Below are positions 39,170-49,874 of a stretch of 64,000 bases of DNA, one piece after another. The translations under genes were made by a program, and so were the position numbers. The stretch lies in the NCBI GenBank assembly GCA_023511615.1, contig JAIMBL010000001.1, positions 58,988-122,987 of the forward strand. Direction: 5' to 3'. This stretch comes from Leptolyngbyaceae cyanobacterium HOT.MB2.61. Lineage in GTDB: Bacteria > Cyanobacteriota > Cyanobacteriia > Leptolyngbyales > Leptolyngbyaceae. Under the pieces are notes generated by a model. That model was not told where the DNA came from, searched no databases, and saw nothing but the letters and a program-made list of their open reading frames with translations. Positions within the stretch are counted from its first letter, which is position 1. Each line of letters starts with the position of its first letter.

Positions 39170-40334
39170 CGGCTTCAGGATTGGCCTGTCGGAGGGCTTG
39201 AATCGTTGCAATCGTCCATTTGGCAGCCTGGTCAATTTCTGCTGCGGTATTAAACCGTCCAATGCCAAATCGAATCGAGGCATAAGCGAGTTCTTCAGAA
39301 CGCCCCAATGCCTGAAGAACATGGGAAGGGGCAACTTTAGCAGAGGTGCAGGCGGCTCCTGATGAAACTGCCATAACAGGCTGTAAACCCAGATGGAGTG
39401 CCTGCCCATCCACTCCTGAGACACTGATATTGAGGTTTCCTGGCAACCGCTGCGTTGGATGACCATTGAGTTCAATGTCCTCCAGTTGGCTCAGTGTTTG
39501 CCACAGGCGATCGCGCAGGTGAAGCAACCGTCGGGTTTCAGAGGGCATTTCCGCGATCGCCAGTTCTACGGCTTTGGCAAAACCAACGATTTGCGGAGTG
39601 TAGAGGGTGCCAGACCGCAACCCCCGCTCATGTCCGCCTCCATGCAGTTGGGGAGTCAGGTGAACCCTGGGATTGCGGCGGCGCACAAAGAGTGCCCCAA
39701 TTCCCTTAGGACCGTAAACTTTGTGAGCTGTGAGAGACATCAGATCGATGTTCATCGCTTCAACGTCCAGGGGAACTTTGGCGATCGCCTGCGCCGCATC
39801 AGTATGAAAGAGAACCTGATGTTCCCGACACATGGCTCCTATTGCTGATAACGGTTGGAGGACACCAATTTCATTGTTGGCAGCCATGACCGAAACCAAA
39901 ATTGTGTCAGGTCGAAACGCCCGCTCCAGATCGGCCAGATTGATCAATCCATCCCCCTGAACAGGCAGAAACGTCACATCAAAACCCAGGGATTGCAAGT
40001 AGCGGCAGGGATCCAGGACAGCATTATGCTCTGTTACAACCGTAATAATGTGACGTCCTCGCTGAAAATTGGCTTCGGCCACCCCCTTAATTGCCAGATT
40101 ATTTGCCTCGGTGGCACCGCTTGTGAAAATGATTTCTTCTGGGGAAGCATGAACTGCGATCGCCAGCATCTCCCTGGATTGCTTCACCGCTGCCTCTGCT
40201 TCCCACCCATACACATGGCCCATACTGGCCGCATTACCAAACCGCTCAGTGAAATAAGGCAGCATTGCCTCTAATACCCGCTCGTCAACGGGTGTTGTTG
40301 CATGACAGTCTAGATAAATGGGGCGCTGTGGCAT
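39120..40334 (-). CDS. Cysteine desulfurase (NifS/IscS family)
   Basis: 404 aa; IYLDCHATTPVDERVLEAMLPYFTERFGNAAS, TAHKVYGPKGIGALFVRRR, SSGAACTS. Confidence 0.95.
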   Translation of the reverse strand: MPQRPIYLDCHATTPVDERVLEAMLPYFTERFGNAASMGHVYGWEAEAAVKQSREMLAIAVHASPEEIIFTSGATEANNLAIKGVAEANFQRGRHIITVVTEHNAVLDPCRYLQSLGFDVTFLPVQGDGLINLADLERAFRPDTILVSVMAANNEIGVLQPLSAIGAMCREHQVLFHTDAAQAIAKVPLDVEAMNIDLMSLTAHKVYGPKGIGALFVRRRNPRVHLTPQLHGGGHERGLRSGTLYTPQIVGFAKAVELAIAEMPSETRRLLHLRDRLWQTLSQLEDIELNGHPTQRLPGNLNISVSGVDGQALHLGLQPVMAVSSGAACTSAKVAPSHVLQALGRSEELAYASIRFGIGRFNTAAEIDQAAKWTIATIQALRQANPEAVKNSVSPPYPVQFEPT

Positions 40335-40444
40335 GAAGACAAGTATTGACGGTTACAAGTTCAGGTTTTTACTATTAGATTAAAATTAATAAGTGTAAAG
40401 ATAAGTTACATATACTCATTTAGCTGTTCGTTTCATTGGCATTT

Positions 40445-41293
40445 GGTATGTCTAATCTCTCCTTCTCCGCCAGTCACCTCTCCCGTCGATTCTTCGCTTG
40501 TAGAGTCTTCACTTCCGTTATCTTCGTTGTTTTATTGGTGCTGATCTGGCTCAGCCCATTTTCAGGCTCCGCAGCCTATGCCTACAACAACCCGGATTTG
40601 CTTCCTAAAACCCAAACGCCCGTAATTGACTTGGCAAAGGCATTAACCAGTTCTCAAGAGGAAGAACTGGCAAAAAATTTAGAGAATTTTGAAAAGGAGA
40701 CAGGCTGGAAACTGAGAGTTTTGACCCAATTTGAGCGCACTCCCGGTACGGCTGTAAAGGACTATTGGGGACTGGATGACCACAGCGTTCTGCTGGTAGC
40801 CGATCCCCGTGGTGGAAATTTACTGAATTTTAGTGTGGGAAACGATCTCTATCCTCTGCTACCCAGAACTTTTTGGATTGAGTTACAAACTCGCTTCGGC
40901 AATCAGTTCTTTGTCAGGGAGCATGGAGAAGACCAGTCCATTCTAGAAGCGCTAAATTCCATCCAAACCTGTCTGCGCCAGGGAGGCTGTCAGGTAGTTC
41001 CAGGATTGCCAAGGGAACAGTGGATTCTGACCCTGATTACCTCTATTGTTGGTGGTGTTGTTTGTGGTTTCGCGGCCCATCCTCGTAAGGAAGGGGAGGT
41101 CATTGCCTGGCAATGGGCCTTAATTTTTTCACCTTTGTGGGGAATTCTCTTTATTGCCTTCGGCATTGGTCCCGTAGTCTCTCGAACAACGGACTGGCTA
41201 CCCTTATTCCGCAACTTTTCCGGATTTTTAATTGGGGCACTGGTTGCTTACCTATCACCCGTTGTGGGTCGTCCCTCTGCTCCTGAAGCCTAG
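40445..41293 (+). CDS. TPM-domain protein, Psb32-like
   Basis: Signal peptide, TPM domain (VIDLAKALTSSQEEELAKNLENFEKETGWKLRVLTQ), C-terminal TM. Confidence 0.75.
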   Translation, partial: GMSNLSFSASHLSRRFFACRVFTSVIFVVLLVLIWLSPFSGSAAYAYNNPDLLPKTQTPVIDLAKALTSSQEEELAKNLENFEKETGWKLRVLTQFERTPGTAVKDYWGLDDHSVLLVADPRGGNLLNFSVGNDLYPLLPRTFWIELQTRFGNQFFVREHGEDQSILEALNSIQTCLRQGGCQVVPGLPREQWILTLITSIVGGVVCGFAAHPRKEGEVIAWQWALIFSPLWGILFIAFGIGPVVSRTTDWLPLFRNFSGFLIGALVAYLSPVVGRPSAPEA

Positions 41294-41431
41294 GGTTATT
41301 ATTGATCGCGTATTCTTGTGTTAGCGGATGGTAGGGGTTGGCGGTGCTGAATAGCCCTGTAAATTGAAGGCTTCAACCCCACACAACCCCAATTCATAAC
41401 AAGAATCAGCAACGCCCAGGGAGCAGGTGAA

Positions 41432-42058
41432 ATGGAATGGCATGCATCGGATGCTCAAAGTCTAGCAATTATTGACCGGGAAATCGGAGATCATGTCTTT
41501 TCTCCGGCTGAGTATGAAATCGTTCGTCGGGTCATCTATTCCACCGCTGACTTTGAGTACAAATCCCTCATTCGCTTCTCAGAATTGGCGCTCCAGTCTG
41601 GTGCAGCCGCCTTAGCCGCCCGCGGTACGATTGTGGTTGATGTACCAATGGTCCAGGTTGGTATTACTACCAATATTCAAAATACGTTTGCGAACCCAGT
41701 TTATTGCAGTATGGATGCGCTGACCCGCCCACAAAAAGAGAAAACGCGGGCAGCCTGGGGCATCGAAACCCTGGCCCGACGTTACCCTGAGGGAATTTTC
41801 GTGATTGGTCAGGCGCAGACTGCTCTGACTTCCCTGGTAGAACTGATTGAAGCAGAAGAGATTCGACCGGCTCTGGTAATTGGAACGCCTTCTGGATTTG
41901 TTGATGTAGAAGTTGCCAAAGAGCGGTTGGCAGATTCGCTGGTGCCCCATATTCGAATTGAGGGCCGGAAGGGAAGTGCGGTAGTAGCCGCCGCAATTGT
42001 GAATGGTTTAGTAGACCTGGCATGGCAAGCCTATGGTCGAGAACGGAATGGCCTATAA
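41432..42058 (+). CDS. cobH: Precorrin-8X methylmutase
   Basis: 208 aa; SFERAE-like region replaced by DFEYKSLIRFSELALQSGAAAL; VIGTPSGFVDVEVAKE. Confidence 0.9.
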   Translation: MEWHASDAQSLAIIDREIGDHVFSPAEYEIVRRVIYSTADFEYKSLIRFSELALQSGAAALAARGTIVVDVPMVQVGITTNIQNTFANPVYCSMDALTRPQKEKTRAAWGIETLARRYPEGIFVIGQAQTALTSLVELIEAEEIRPALVIGTPSGFVDVEVAKERLADSLVPHIRIEGRKGSAVVAAAIVNGLVDLAWQAYGRERNGL

Positions 42059-42532
42059 CTATTCCATCCGATCTTTGAACCGCTCTCGGAATTCTCTCCG
42101 TTGATGCCGCATGCGCTCAGCAAACTTCTTGCGCTGGTCGAGGTTTAACACCTCTCGAGTTTCCAGCAAGCTGTTGAACCGGCTATTTGCAAGCTGCTGT
42201 TTCAACGTTCTCACTTCGTTGTATTTTTGCCGAACTTGGTCCGCAGGGGTATCTCCTGCCAGCATTGCTCGGAGTTCTTTTTGGGCTTGCTGTACTGCCT
42301 GCCGTTGCTGAGTCAGGTCGTTTTTATAGCGGTTGCGGATCGCTTCGATCTTTTGAAGTTGGGCTGGTGTCAAGTTCAGATCCCTGAGCCAGTCTTCTTT
42401 TGACCGTTCCCTGAATTCTTTTGAAACTTGGGCAATAGGGTTAGGGAACAAAACCCCTGGGCTGGCGATCGCGATCGCACCTCCCAGAACGACAATAGCA
42501 GCCGCGATCGCCGCAATCCGACGAGGGAACAT
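42059..42532 (-). CDS. Spy/CpxP-like periplasmic protein
   Basis: Signal peptide; LNLTPAQLQKIEAIRNRYKNDLTQQRQAVQQAQKELRAML; start set at MFPRRIAAIAA. Confidence 0.7.
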   Translation of the reverse strand: MFPRRIAAIAAAIVVLGGAIAIASPGVLFPNPIAQVSKEFRERSKEDWLRDLNLTPAQLQKIEAIRNRYKNDLTQQRQAVQQAQKELRAMLAGDTPADQVRQKYNEVRTLKQQLANSRFNSLLETREVLNLDQRKKFAERMRHQRREFRERFKDRME

Positions 42533-42536
42533 AGAT

Positions 42537-42968
42537 CTACCTCCTATCAGGCAGTGGGAAATTAGAAACGGAAGATGGAGAGTCAGAAAAATTGGCAACC
42601 AGACTCGTCTGGGATTTCTGGCTTCTCAAGATGGACCATTCGTCTTCAGCGTCATCATTGACTGAGGCTTCCCAGGTGGTTTCAATAAACGCTTCCAGGG
42701 CTTCCAATTGGGCAGGAGTAGGTCTGGAGGGAGCAATTGTCCGATAGCCCAACACCCCCGCAATGAGGCTGGCTGCGATCGTGGTAGGTAGCCAGGGCGA
42801 TCGATACCACCGCTGCCGCCGAACCTGACGCTGCTCTGGCTGCTCAATTGCCCCCATAATTCGCTCCTCCAAATCAGGCGCGGCTACGGGCGGCTGTGGG
42901 CGATGCTGTTGCAAAAAGTTGACCAGTTCCTGGTCATTATCAGGAGGTGGGGTTAAGGGTCGAGTCAT
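42537..42968 (-). CDS. Probable anti-sigma factor (single TM, next to ECF sigma)
   Basis: 143 aa; central TM; overlaps the end of the sigma gene by 4 nt. Confidence 0.65.
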   Translation of the reverse strand: MTRPLTPPPDNDQELVNFLQQHRPQPPVAAPDLEERIMGAIEQPEQRQVRRQRWYRSPWLPTTIAASLIAGVLGYRTIAPSRPTPAQLEALEAFIETTWEASVNDDAEDEWSILRSQKSQTSLVANFSDSPSSVSNFPLPDRR

Positions 42969-43564
42969 AATTGAACTCCTTCCTTCTGAAAAAACTGACG
43001 CATCGCAGCACGGGCATGAAACAGACGAGACTTTACAGTTCCCACTGGAATTCCCAGGATTTCAGCAACCTCTTTTTGAGGAATTTCCTCCAGATCATGC
43101 AAGACCAGGATTGTACGGTGATCAAAGCTGAGATTGGCTAGCCCCCGCTTCACCAGATCCTGATAGTGCAGATGCATCACATCTGCAGCATCCTGCTGGG
43201 TTGAGGCATGTTGAGTGATCACTTGCAATCGGGTGCGCCCCTGGGCAGCCGCCTGGCGGTAGTCAGATGCCACATTCCAGGCGATTCGATAAAGCCAGGT
43301 CGAAAACTGAGATGATTGCCGAAACTTAGGCAAACCCTTCCAGGCCCTCAGAAAAACTTCCTGCACCACATCATCCAGCATCGAGGTGTCACAGAGTTGA
43401 TAGAGAATTGACCTTACCCGTTTTTGATGGCGGCGGTAGAGCAACCGGAAGCACTGAGAGTCTCCCTGAAGACATTGCTGAACCAGATCCTGGTCTGATT
43501 CTTTGGCAGAAATCTGCCGATTTTGCTCCGGGGGCTCCTGCGATTCAATTGCCACAGATAACAC
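42965..43564 (-). CDS. ECF-type RNA polymerase sigma factor
   Basis: 199 aa; [41 protein letters not shown]-like region 2 and [31 protein letters not shown] region 4. Confidence 0.93.
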   Translation of the reverse strand: [199 protein letters not shown]

Positions 43565-44022
43565 CTGGGAAACTCACTCCATCCATTTTGATACCTCTCT
43601 ATGGAAGTAAGACAGGAAGAAGTAAGAAAGGGTTCAAAAAAGAGGGCGTTAGAGATCCCACTCTTTTTTTCAATTTCTGTAAAGTGAACTTGGTGTTTAC
43701 GATGCTTCTGTAAAGTACATTTCGGTTTCAGGAAGCATCATGCAGAATGGACACAGTAATTTAACTGAGGCCGTATCAGCAGCCTTGCTGTTTACTTAGA
43801 TGGTTGGTTCTTTAAAGATCTCTGTGAAATCTGGGCTCTATCTCCTGAACTTTACATAGCTGTTCTAAATTGTTAGTGAAAAATCGGAGTTGTGAAAGTC
43901 TTTCCCTGACAGGAAATCCTTCCACAATCCAAACAGGATCGCTATAATTCGGGTGCATATGGCAGACAACCAGGGTGATTGATGGTTTTAGAATGTCCAT
44001 TTGCCGAGCTGGTTAGAGTGTT

Positions 44023-45027
<1,005 letters not shown>

Positions 45028-45210
45028 GGGATAGCTCCTGCCTCATCAATTTCTTATGATTATGCTCTAGCCGTGCCGAAATCTGGCATAGTGCTGGTAA
45101 CTGGGAACTTATACCCCCGATTTTCGGGTAATATCGGTCACCATTATGAACCTTTAGAAGTCGTTCCTGATAAAAAGAGGGGGGCTGGGTCACTCCAACC
45201 AGCACTGCGG

Positions 45211-46134
45211 TTATTCCAGGGATGTCAGACTAATCGCTTTGTTAGCGCTAAACAACTCTTCCAACCACTCCAGAATGAGGGGGTTAACAATGTCTGGGCG
45301 ATCGTCGTGGGGGCAATGGCCCGTATCTGGAATCGCAACAACCTTGACTGGCTGAGAGTTGACCAGTTGTTCGTAGATTTTTGCCCCGGTGACGGGTGTC
45401 CAGGGGTCAGCATCTCCCCAGAGGACTAACAGTGGAACCTTTACTCTGGGTAGTAGCTCCGCTGGGCTGGGACCAGGGGGAGCTGTAAGCACAGAGGCAA
45501 ACACTTTTTGAGCACCTTCGTCACAGGAGGGTGCATAGAGCATATCAACCAGTTCATCGGTGATGGCTTCCTGATTGCGATAAACCTGAGCAAGTGTGCG
45601 GCGAATGCGATGCTTCTGGCGAATCTGGTTGAAGACAAGTGGACCAAATTGAGGTGACTTCACAAGATAGGTAAAGACTGCCATGATTAACCGGAGAGGT
45701 ATGTTTAATTCATTGGGACGGTGGCTCATTCCTCCGGCACTGTTGAGCAATACACCGCCTGAAGCGGTTTCAGGATGGTTTGCCAGCATCATTAAACACA
45801 GCAAACCTCCGATCGAGTTGCCGACGAAAACGGTTGGTTCCTGGATATGGGCTTTCCAGAAGTCAAACAATAGTTCTTCCCAAAGTTCCAGGTTGTAATC
45901 AATGGCAGGTTTATCGGAACCTCCGAAACCCAGCAGGTCGATCGCAAATACTCGATACCCTCCTGCTGCCAAAACTGGAATATTTTTACGCCAGTGCCCT
46001 AACGACGCACCAAACCCATGCACCATTAGCAGGGGTTTGCCAGTACCAAGAACAGTGTATTGAATGGAGTAACCTTTCCAACTCCAATCCAGCTTTTCAA
46101 CGATGGGCAGAGGTTGAGTAAGTAGTACAGTCAC
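45211..46134 (-). CDS. Alpha/beta hydrolase
   Basis: 307 aa; LLMVHGFGASLGHWRKNIPVLAAGGYRVFAIDLLGFG, GNSIGG nucleophile elbow. Confidence 0.9.
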   Translation of the reverse strand: MTVLLTQPLPIVEKLDWSWKGYSIQYTVLGTGKPLLMVHGFGASLGHWRKNIPVLAAGGYRVFAIDLLGFGGSDKPAIDYNLELWEELLFDFWKAHIQEPTVFVGNSIGGLLCLMMLANHPETASGGVLLNSAGGMSHRPNELNIPLRLIMAVFTYLVKSPQFGPLVFNQIRQKHRIRRTLAQVYRNQEAITDELVDMLYAPSCDEGAQKVFASVLTAPPGPSPAELLPRVKVPLLVLWGDADPWTPVTGAKIYEQLVNSQPVKVVAIPDTGHCPHDDRPDIVNPLILEWLEELFSANKAISLTSLE

Positions 46135-46217
46135 GGGAATTATGAAGAAATCTGAATATTTATATCATAATGTTTTTCTTGAAGTCGTTCATCCCTCTGA
46201 GGAAATGCCAGTTGCAG

Positions 46218-46275
46218 GCAAAGCCTCCACACCCTCTTAAAGTCAATGTCCCAAGCAACCTGGCGGCAGCTATAT
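46218..46275. repeat. Partial GC-core repeat, GCTATA-ended end
   Basis: GCAAAGCCTCCACACCCTCTTAAAGTCAATGTCCCAAGCAACCTGGCGGCAGCTATA resembles the right half of 23457-23572. Confidence 0.65.
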
Positions 46276-46297
46276 TAAGGCAACGATAGAAACGGAA

Positions 46298-46789
46298 ATG
46301 GTATTAGTGGAACTCTCTCCCTGGAAGGATCCGACAGTCATCCAGCACAGTCAACGCCTGATACAAAGTTTTGTTCATTGGACCGGGCGATCGCTCCTGC
46401 CGCTCGCAGCCTCCCCAGAAGAAATAGCCCATGCCTTATTTGAAGCTCCATTTGTTGTAGTATCCCATGGGACTGAGGCAGACCCGATTCTTAACTACGG
46501 CAACCACAAAGCGTTGCAACTTTGGGAAATGGATTGGGATCAGTTTACCCAGACTCCTTCTCGGCTAACCGCTGAACCAATTGCTCAGCCGGAGCGCGAT
46601 CGCTTGCTTGCCCAGGCCAAAGCCAAAGGATACATTGACGACTACCAGGGCATTCGCATCTCCAAAACAGGACGTCGATTTTTGATTCAAAACGTGGTGC
46701 TCTGGAATGTCATTGATGAACAGAACCATCCCTACGGTCAGGCGGCAACTTTTTCTGAATGGGAATGGCTCCCATTCGACGCCTGCTGA
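46298..46789 (+). CDS. MEKHLA domain-containing protein
   Basis: 163 aa; VVVSHGTEADPILNYGNHKALQLWEMDWDQFTQTPSRLTAEP. Confidence 0.85.
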   Translation: MVLVELSPWKDPTVIQHSQRLIQSFVHWTGRSLLPLAASPEEIAHALFEAPFVVVSHGTEADPILNYGNHKALQLWEMDWDQFTQTPSRLTAEPIAQPERDRLLAQAKAKGYIDDYQGIRISKTGRRFLIQNVVLWNVIDEQNHPYGQAATFSEWEWLPFDAC

Positions 46790-46796
46790 ACTGAGA

Positions 46797-47909
46797 TTAT
46801 CTGGATTGCCCTGGATTTGTACCTGCAAGACCAGGGGCCGTTTTAGTTAGCCCTGGTGGGCCACTGCCTCCCCGTCCCGGAGGATTGCCCGAAAGCCCTG
46901 GAGCGGTTCCTGTTTGTCCTGGTGGGCCACTGCCTCCCTGTCCAGGGGTATTGCTCGAAAGTCCTGGAGTGGTTCCTGTTTGTCCAGGAGGAATGGCAAG
47001 GGATTGTGGAAAGATTGAAGGTCTAGAAACTGTCGCAGGCTGCAAAATGGTAAGGTCTTTGGGGTTGGGCGGTGAAGACACGGGTGAATTCGTAAGGGAT
47101 GGAACAGAGGTTGCTTCTGTAGCAGGGTCAACAGTTCTATCCGGCGTCTTTAAAGATGTAGGCTTCTGAAGCGCATTAGAGTTGGAAATGGGTTCCTGAG
47201 CGTTAACAGCGGCAGCGGTTTCTGCTTGAACCAGGGCGATCGCCGGATCGGTTGTCTCTGCTGGCTGCTGCTGGGATAAATTCAGCCCCTTCACTAAATC
47301 ACTGGTTTCGTAAAATGTTCGGAGGTCGAAGCGATAAACTCGCTCAATCCGATTTTGAACAATGACAGCTATCTGCCCTGCAACCAGGGGTTGAACTTGA
47401 CTGCCATCGCGATTATTGACCTCAATTCCGCTAGTCGTTAGTGCCCCAATCAATGTAGTATCTGTTTCAGGCATATAGCGGACAAACAGGGCGGAGCCAC
47501 GAATTCCAGCGATCGCATTGGGAGTTTGTAACCGCGTCCGTCCCCGGCCTGGTGGGATCAGCAGCAGTACGGTACCGGTGTTTAACCGAAAGGTGCGAGT
47601 ATTGGGCAAGAACTGAAACAATGCCTGCTCGCCTACCCTTGCCAGAGAACCGTCATTGAATCGCAACTCTGCCACGGACAATCGAGCCGTAGACAAGGCA
47701 TCGCCAGGAGTCAGGGCGTCTCGAACTTTAGCAGGGCGAGAGGTCTGGTTCCGCAGTAACAGCCGAACGGTGTTTCGCATTGATTCAACGACTGCCCGCG
47801 TTAGGGGTGTTTCAGCACTGACCGCAACAGGAAACAAAAACGCTCCTCCCCCCCACATTGTTGCAGCCAGTAAAAGGGCCAGTCTACGCTGTAGGAGTTT
47901 TGCAACCAT
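46797..47909 (-). CDS. FecR domain-containing secreted protein with Gly/Pro-rich C-terminal tandem repeats
   Basis: 370 aa; signal peptide; LNTGTVLLLIPPGRGRTRLQTPNAIAGIRGSALFVRY; 22-aa PGQTGTxPGLSxNxPGxGGSGP repeats. Confidence 0.85.
   Translation of the reverse strand: MVAKLLQRRLALLLAATMWGGGAFLFPVAVSAETPLTRAVVESMRNTVRLLLRNQTSRPAKVRDALTPGDALSTARLSVAELRFNDGSLARVGEQALFQFLPNTRTFRLNTGTVLLLIPPGRGRTRLQTPNAIAGIRGSALFVRYMPETDTTLIGALTTSGIEVNNRDGSQVQPLVAGQIAVIVQNRIERVYRFDLRTFYETSDLVKGLNLSQQQPAETTDPAIALVQAETAAAVNAQEPISNSNALQKPTSLKTPDRTVDPATEATSVPSLTNSPVSSPPNPKDLTILQPATVSRPSIFPQSLAIPPGQTGTTPGLSSNTPGQGGSGPPGQTGTAPGLSGNPPGRGGSGPPGLTKTAPGLAGTNPGQSR
46855..46990. repeat. 66-bp coding tandem repeat (22-aa units, about 2-3 copies)
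   Basis: GGTGGGCCACTGCCTCCC recurs at 46855 and 46921. Confidence 0.85.
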
Positions 47910-48071
47910 TTGAGCAACCTCAGCTAGCTGAGTTCGACATTTCCGCTGGTGTTCTCGGTGCCCATTTCTAGAGACGTGAAAACCGCACTACTGTTTCAGC
48001 AGGTTTACTGAGACCTGAACAATCAGATTGGGGCGACCAATTAACCCCATCGACAGACGGAGCAGAACAAT

Positions 48072-48981
48072 ATGGAGTTGCCGTTTGTTTATCACTCGGA
48101 CTATGTCGCGCCCCTCCCTCAAGGGCATCGTTTTCCAATGCTGAAATTTCAGATGCTTTATGAAATGCTGCTGGCAGATGAGGTGGCGGTTCCCAGTCAA
48201 TTTCACAGGCCGGAGTCCGTCTCAGGAGTGGATTGAACTGGTGCATACTGCCGAATACGTACAGGCATACTGTGAGGGAACGCTGGATTCCAAAGCGCAA
48301 CGGCGGATTGGGCTTCCCTGGAGTCCGGCACTCGTGAATCGTACCTGTGTTGCGGTAGGAGGAACGATTCTTACCGCAAAATTGGCATTAGAGTGTGGGC
48401 TGGCCTGCAACACCGCTGGTGGAACTCATCATGCATTCCCAGATTACGGTTCAGGGTTTTGTATTTTTAATGATATAGCGATCGCGTCCCGTCTTTTACT
48501 TCAGCAGGGACTTGTGCAAACGATTCTGATTGTGGATCTGGATGTACACCAGGGTGATGGCACCGCTCACATTTTTCAAGATGACCCACGCGTGTTTACC
48601 TTTTCTATGCACTGCGAGGGTAACTTCCCTGGTACCAAGCAAAAAAGTGACCTGGATATTGCTCTACCGGAAGGTATGGAAGACGAGGAATATCTGCAAA
48701 CGTTAGCCTCTTATTTACCCGATTTGTTATCGCAGGTGCGGCCTGACCTGGTGTTCTATGACGCCGGAGTCGATCCCCATGTTGGCGATCGCCTAGGCAA
48801 ACTTGCCCTTACTGATACCGGACTCTTCCTGCGTGAAATGCAAGTGCTCAGTACTTGCCTCTCTCAAGGGGTTCCTGTTGCTTGTGTGATTGGTGGTGGC
48901 TACGCAGATGATTTACAGGCCCTCGTCTACCGCCATTCCCTGATCCATCGGGCTGCTAGTGATGTGTACTATCTGAAGTAG
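48072..48981 (+). pseudogene. Histone deacetylase family (acetoin utilization protein-like) with apparent 1-nt frameshift near 48205-48236
   Basis: Frame from ATG 48072: MELPFVYHSDYVAPLPQGHRFPMLKFQMLYEMLLADEVAVPSQFHRPESVSGVD*; continues in another frame as SQEWIELVHTAEYVQAYCEG...TAGGTHHAFPDYGSGFCIFNDIAIA...DLDVHQGDGTA. Confidence 0.85.
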
Positions 48982-49037
48982 GGTGAGGAGAGAGGTGTAA
49001 GGGGTGACGATAAGGGGGGAGCAAAGGACTACTGCTT

Positions 49038-49874
49038 TTATTTGCTCACAATTCCTGACCATTGAGCTTTCTTTTGGCGGCTGCGGCGGTAAGAAAAGAA
49101 ATGGTCTGGATCCTGGTAGGTGCAGAAAGGAGCGATCGCAATTTGCTCGGCACTAATACCTAACTGCTCTAGTTGCAAAGCATTAATCCGCCGTACATCC
49201 AATCGTACCTGTCCCGGTTCGGGGTCATCCAATACAGGCGAGTTAGGAAGTTGGCGTAAGGCTTCCAGGGTTTCATCCATATTGTCTGGATTCGTTGGAA
49301 CAACGGTTGCTCCAACTTGGGCTGCTACTTGTTCCGAAACCTGGTAAACCTCGCCTGTAATTGCCGGACCCAGAGCAATCCGTAAATCCTGAAGCTGACT
49401 ACCCTGCGACTGGAGACGGGCGATCGCTTCTGGCACAATCTTCATCGCCGTCCCCCGCCAGCCAGCATGGACCGCTGCCACACGTCCCGTTACCAAGTCT
49501 CCAATCAATGTGGGTGTACAGTCTGCACTACAGACCCACACCGCCTGTTCTGACTGTTCCGTCACCAGCCCATCTGCTGGAGGGGGCTCCTCGACAGGAG
49601 GCAAATTCCCTGGTAAGGCTGCCATCGCTTCTACTTCAGAAGGTACCAGCACCGTATTACCGTGCACCTGTTTTACCCGGTAAGCCTGAGCCGCAGGATG
49701 CAGAATTTCCGTTAGCTTGGTGGGCGGTTGGGACCAAAACTGCTGTGTGAAAAACCCATGTTTCCAGGGTTCTAGCAAGCTACAGGTCAGGTAGGGCAGA
49801 CCATTCCAGTGACGCCAATGCCAGGTGTGCATAAGATGATGTCGCAGATGACAGGTGTCAGGAGCTATTCTCAA
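49038..49874 (-). CDS. pgeF: Peptidoglycan editing factor PgeF / laccase-domain (YfiH family) protein
   Basis: 278 aa; ADCTPTLIGDLVTGRVAAVHAGWRGTAMKIVPEAIARL, ALGPAI. Confidence 0.92.
   Translation of the reverse strand: MRIAPDTCHLRHHLMHTWHWRHWNGLPYLTCSLLEPWKHGFFTQQFWSQPPTKLTEILHPAAQAYRVKQVHGNTVLVPSEVEAMAALPGNLPPVEEPPPADGLVTEQSEQAVWVCSADCTPTLIGDLVTGRVAAVHAGWRGTAMKIVPEAIARLQSQGSQLQDLRIALGPAITGEVYQVSEQVAAQVGATVVPTNPDNMDETLEALRQLPNSPVLDDPEPGQVRLDVRRINALQLEQLGISAEQIAIAPFCTYQDPDHFFSYRRSRQKKAQWSGIVSK

Noticed and set aside
43812-44000. 62-aa minus-strand ORF upstream of the STAS-transferase gene
   Set aside because: No SD or motif; overlaps the probable promoter region.
47968-48300. 110-aa minus-strand ORF at the histone deacetylase start
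   Set aside because: Antisense to the frameshifted deacetylase N-terminus, which is recognisable on the + strand.
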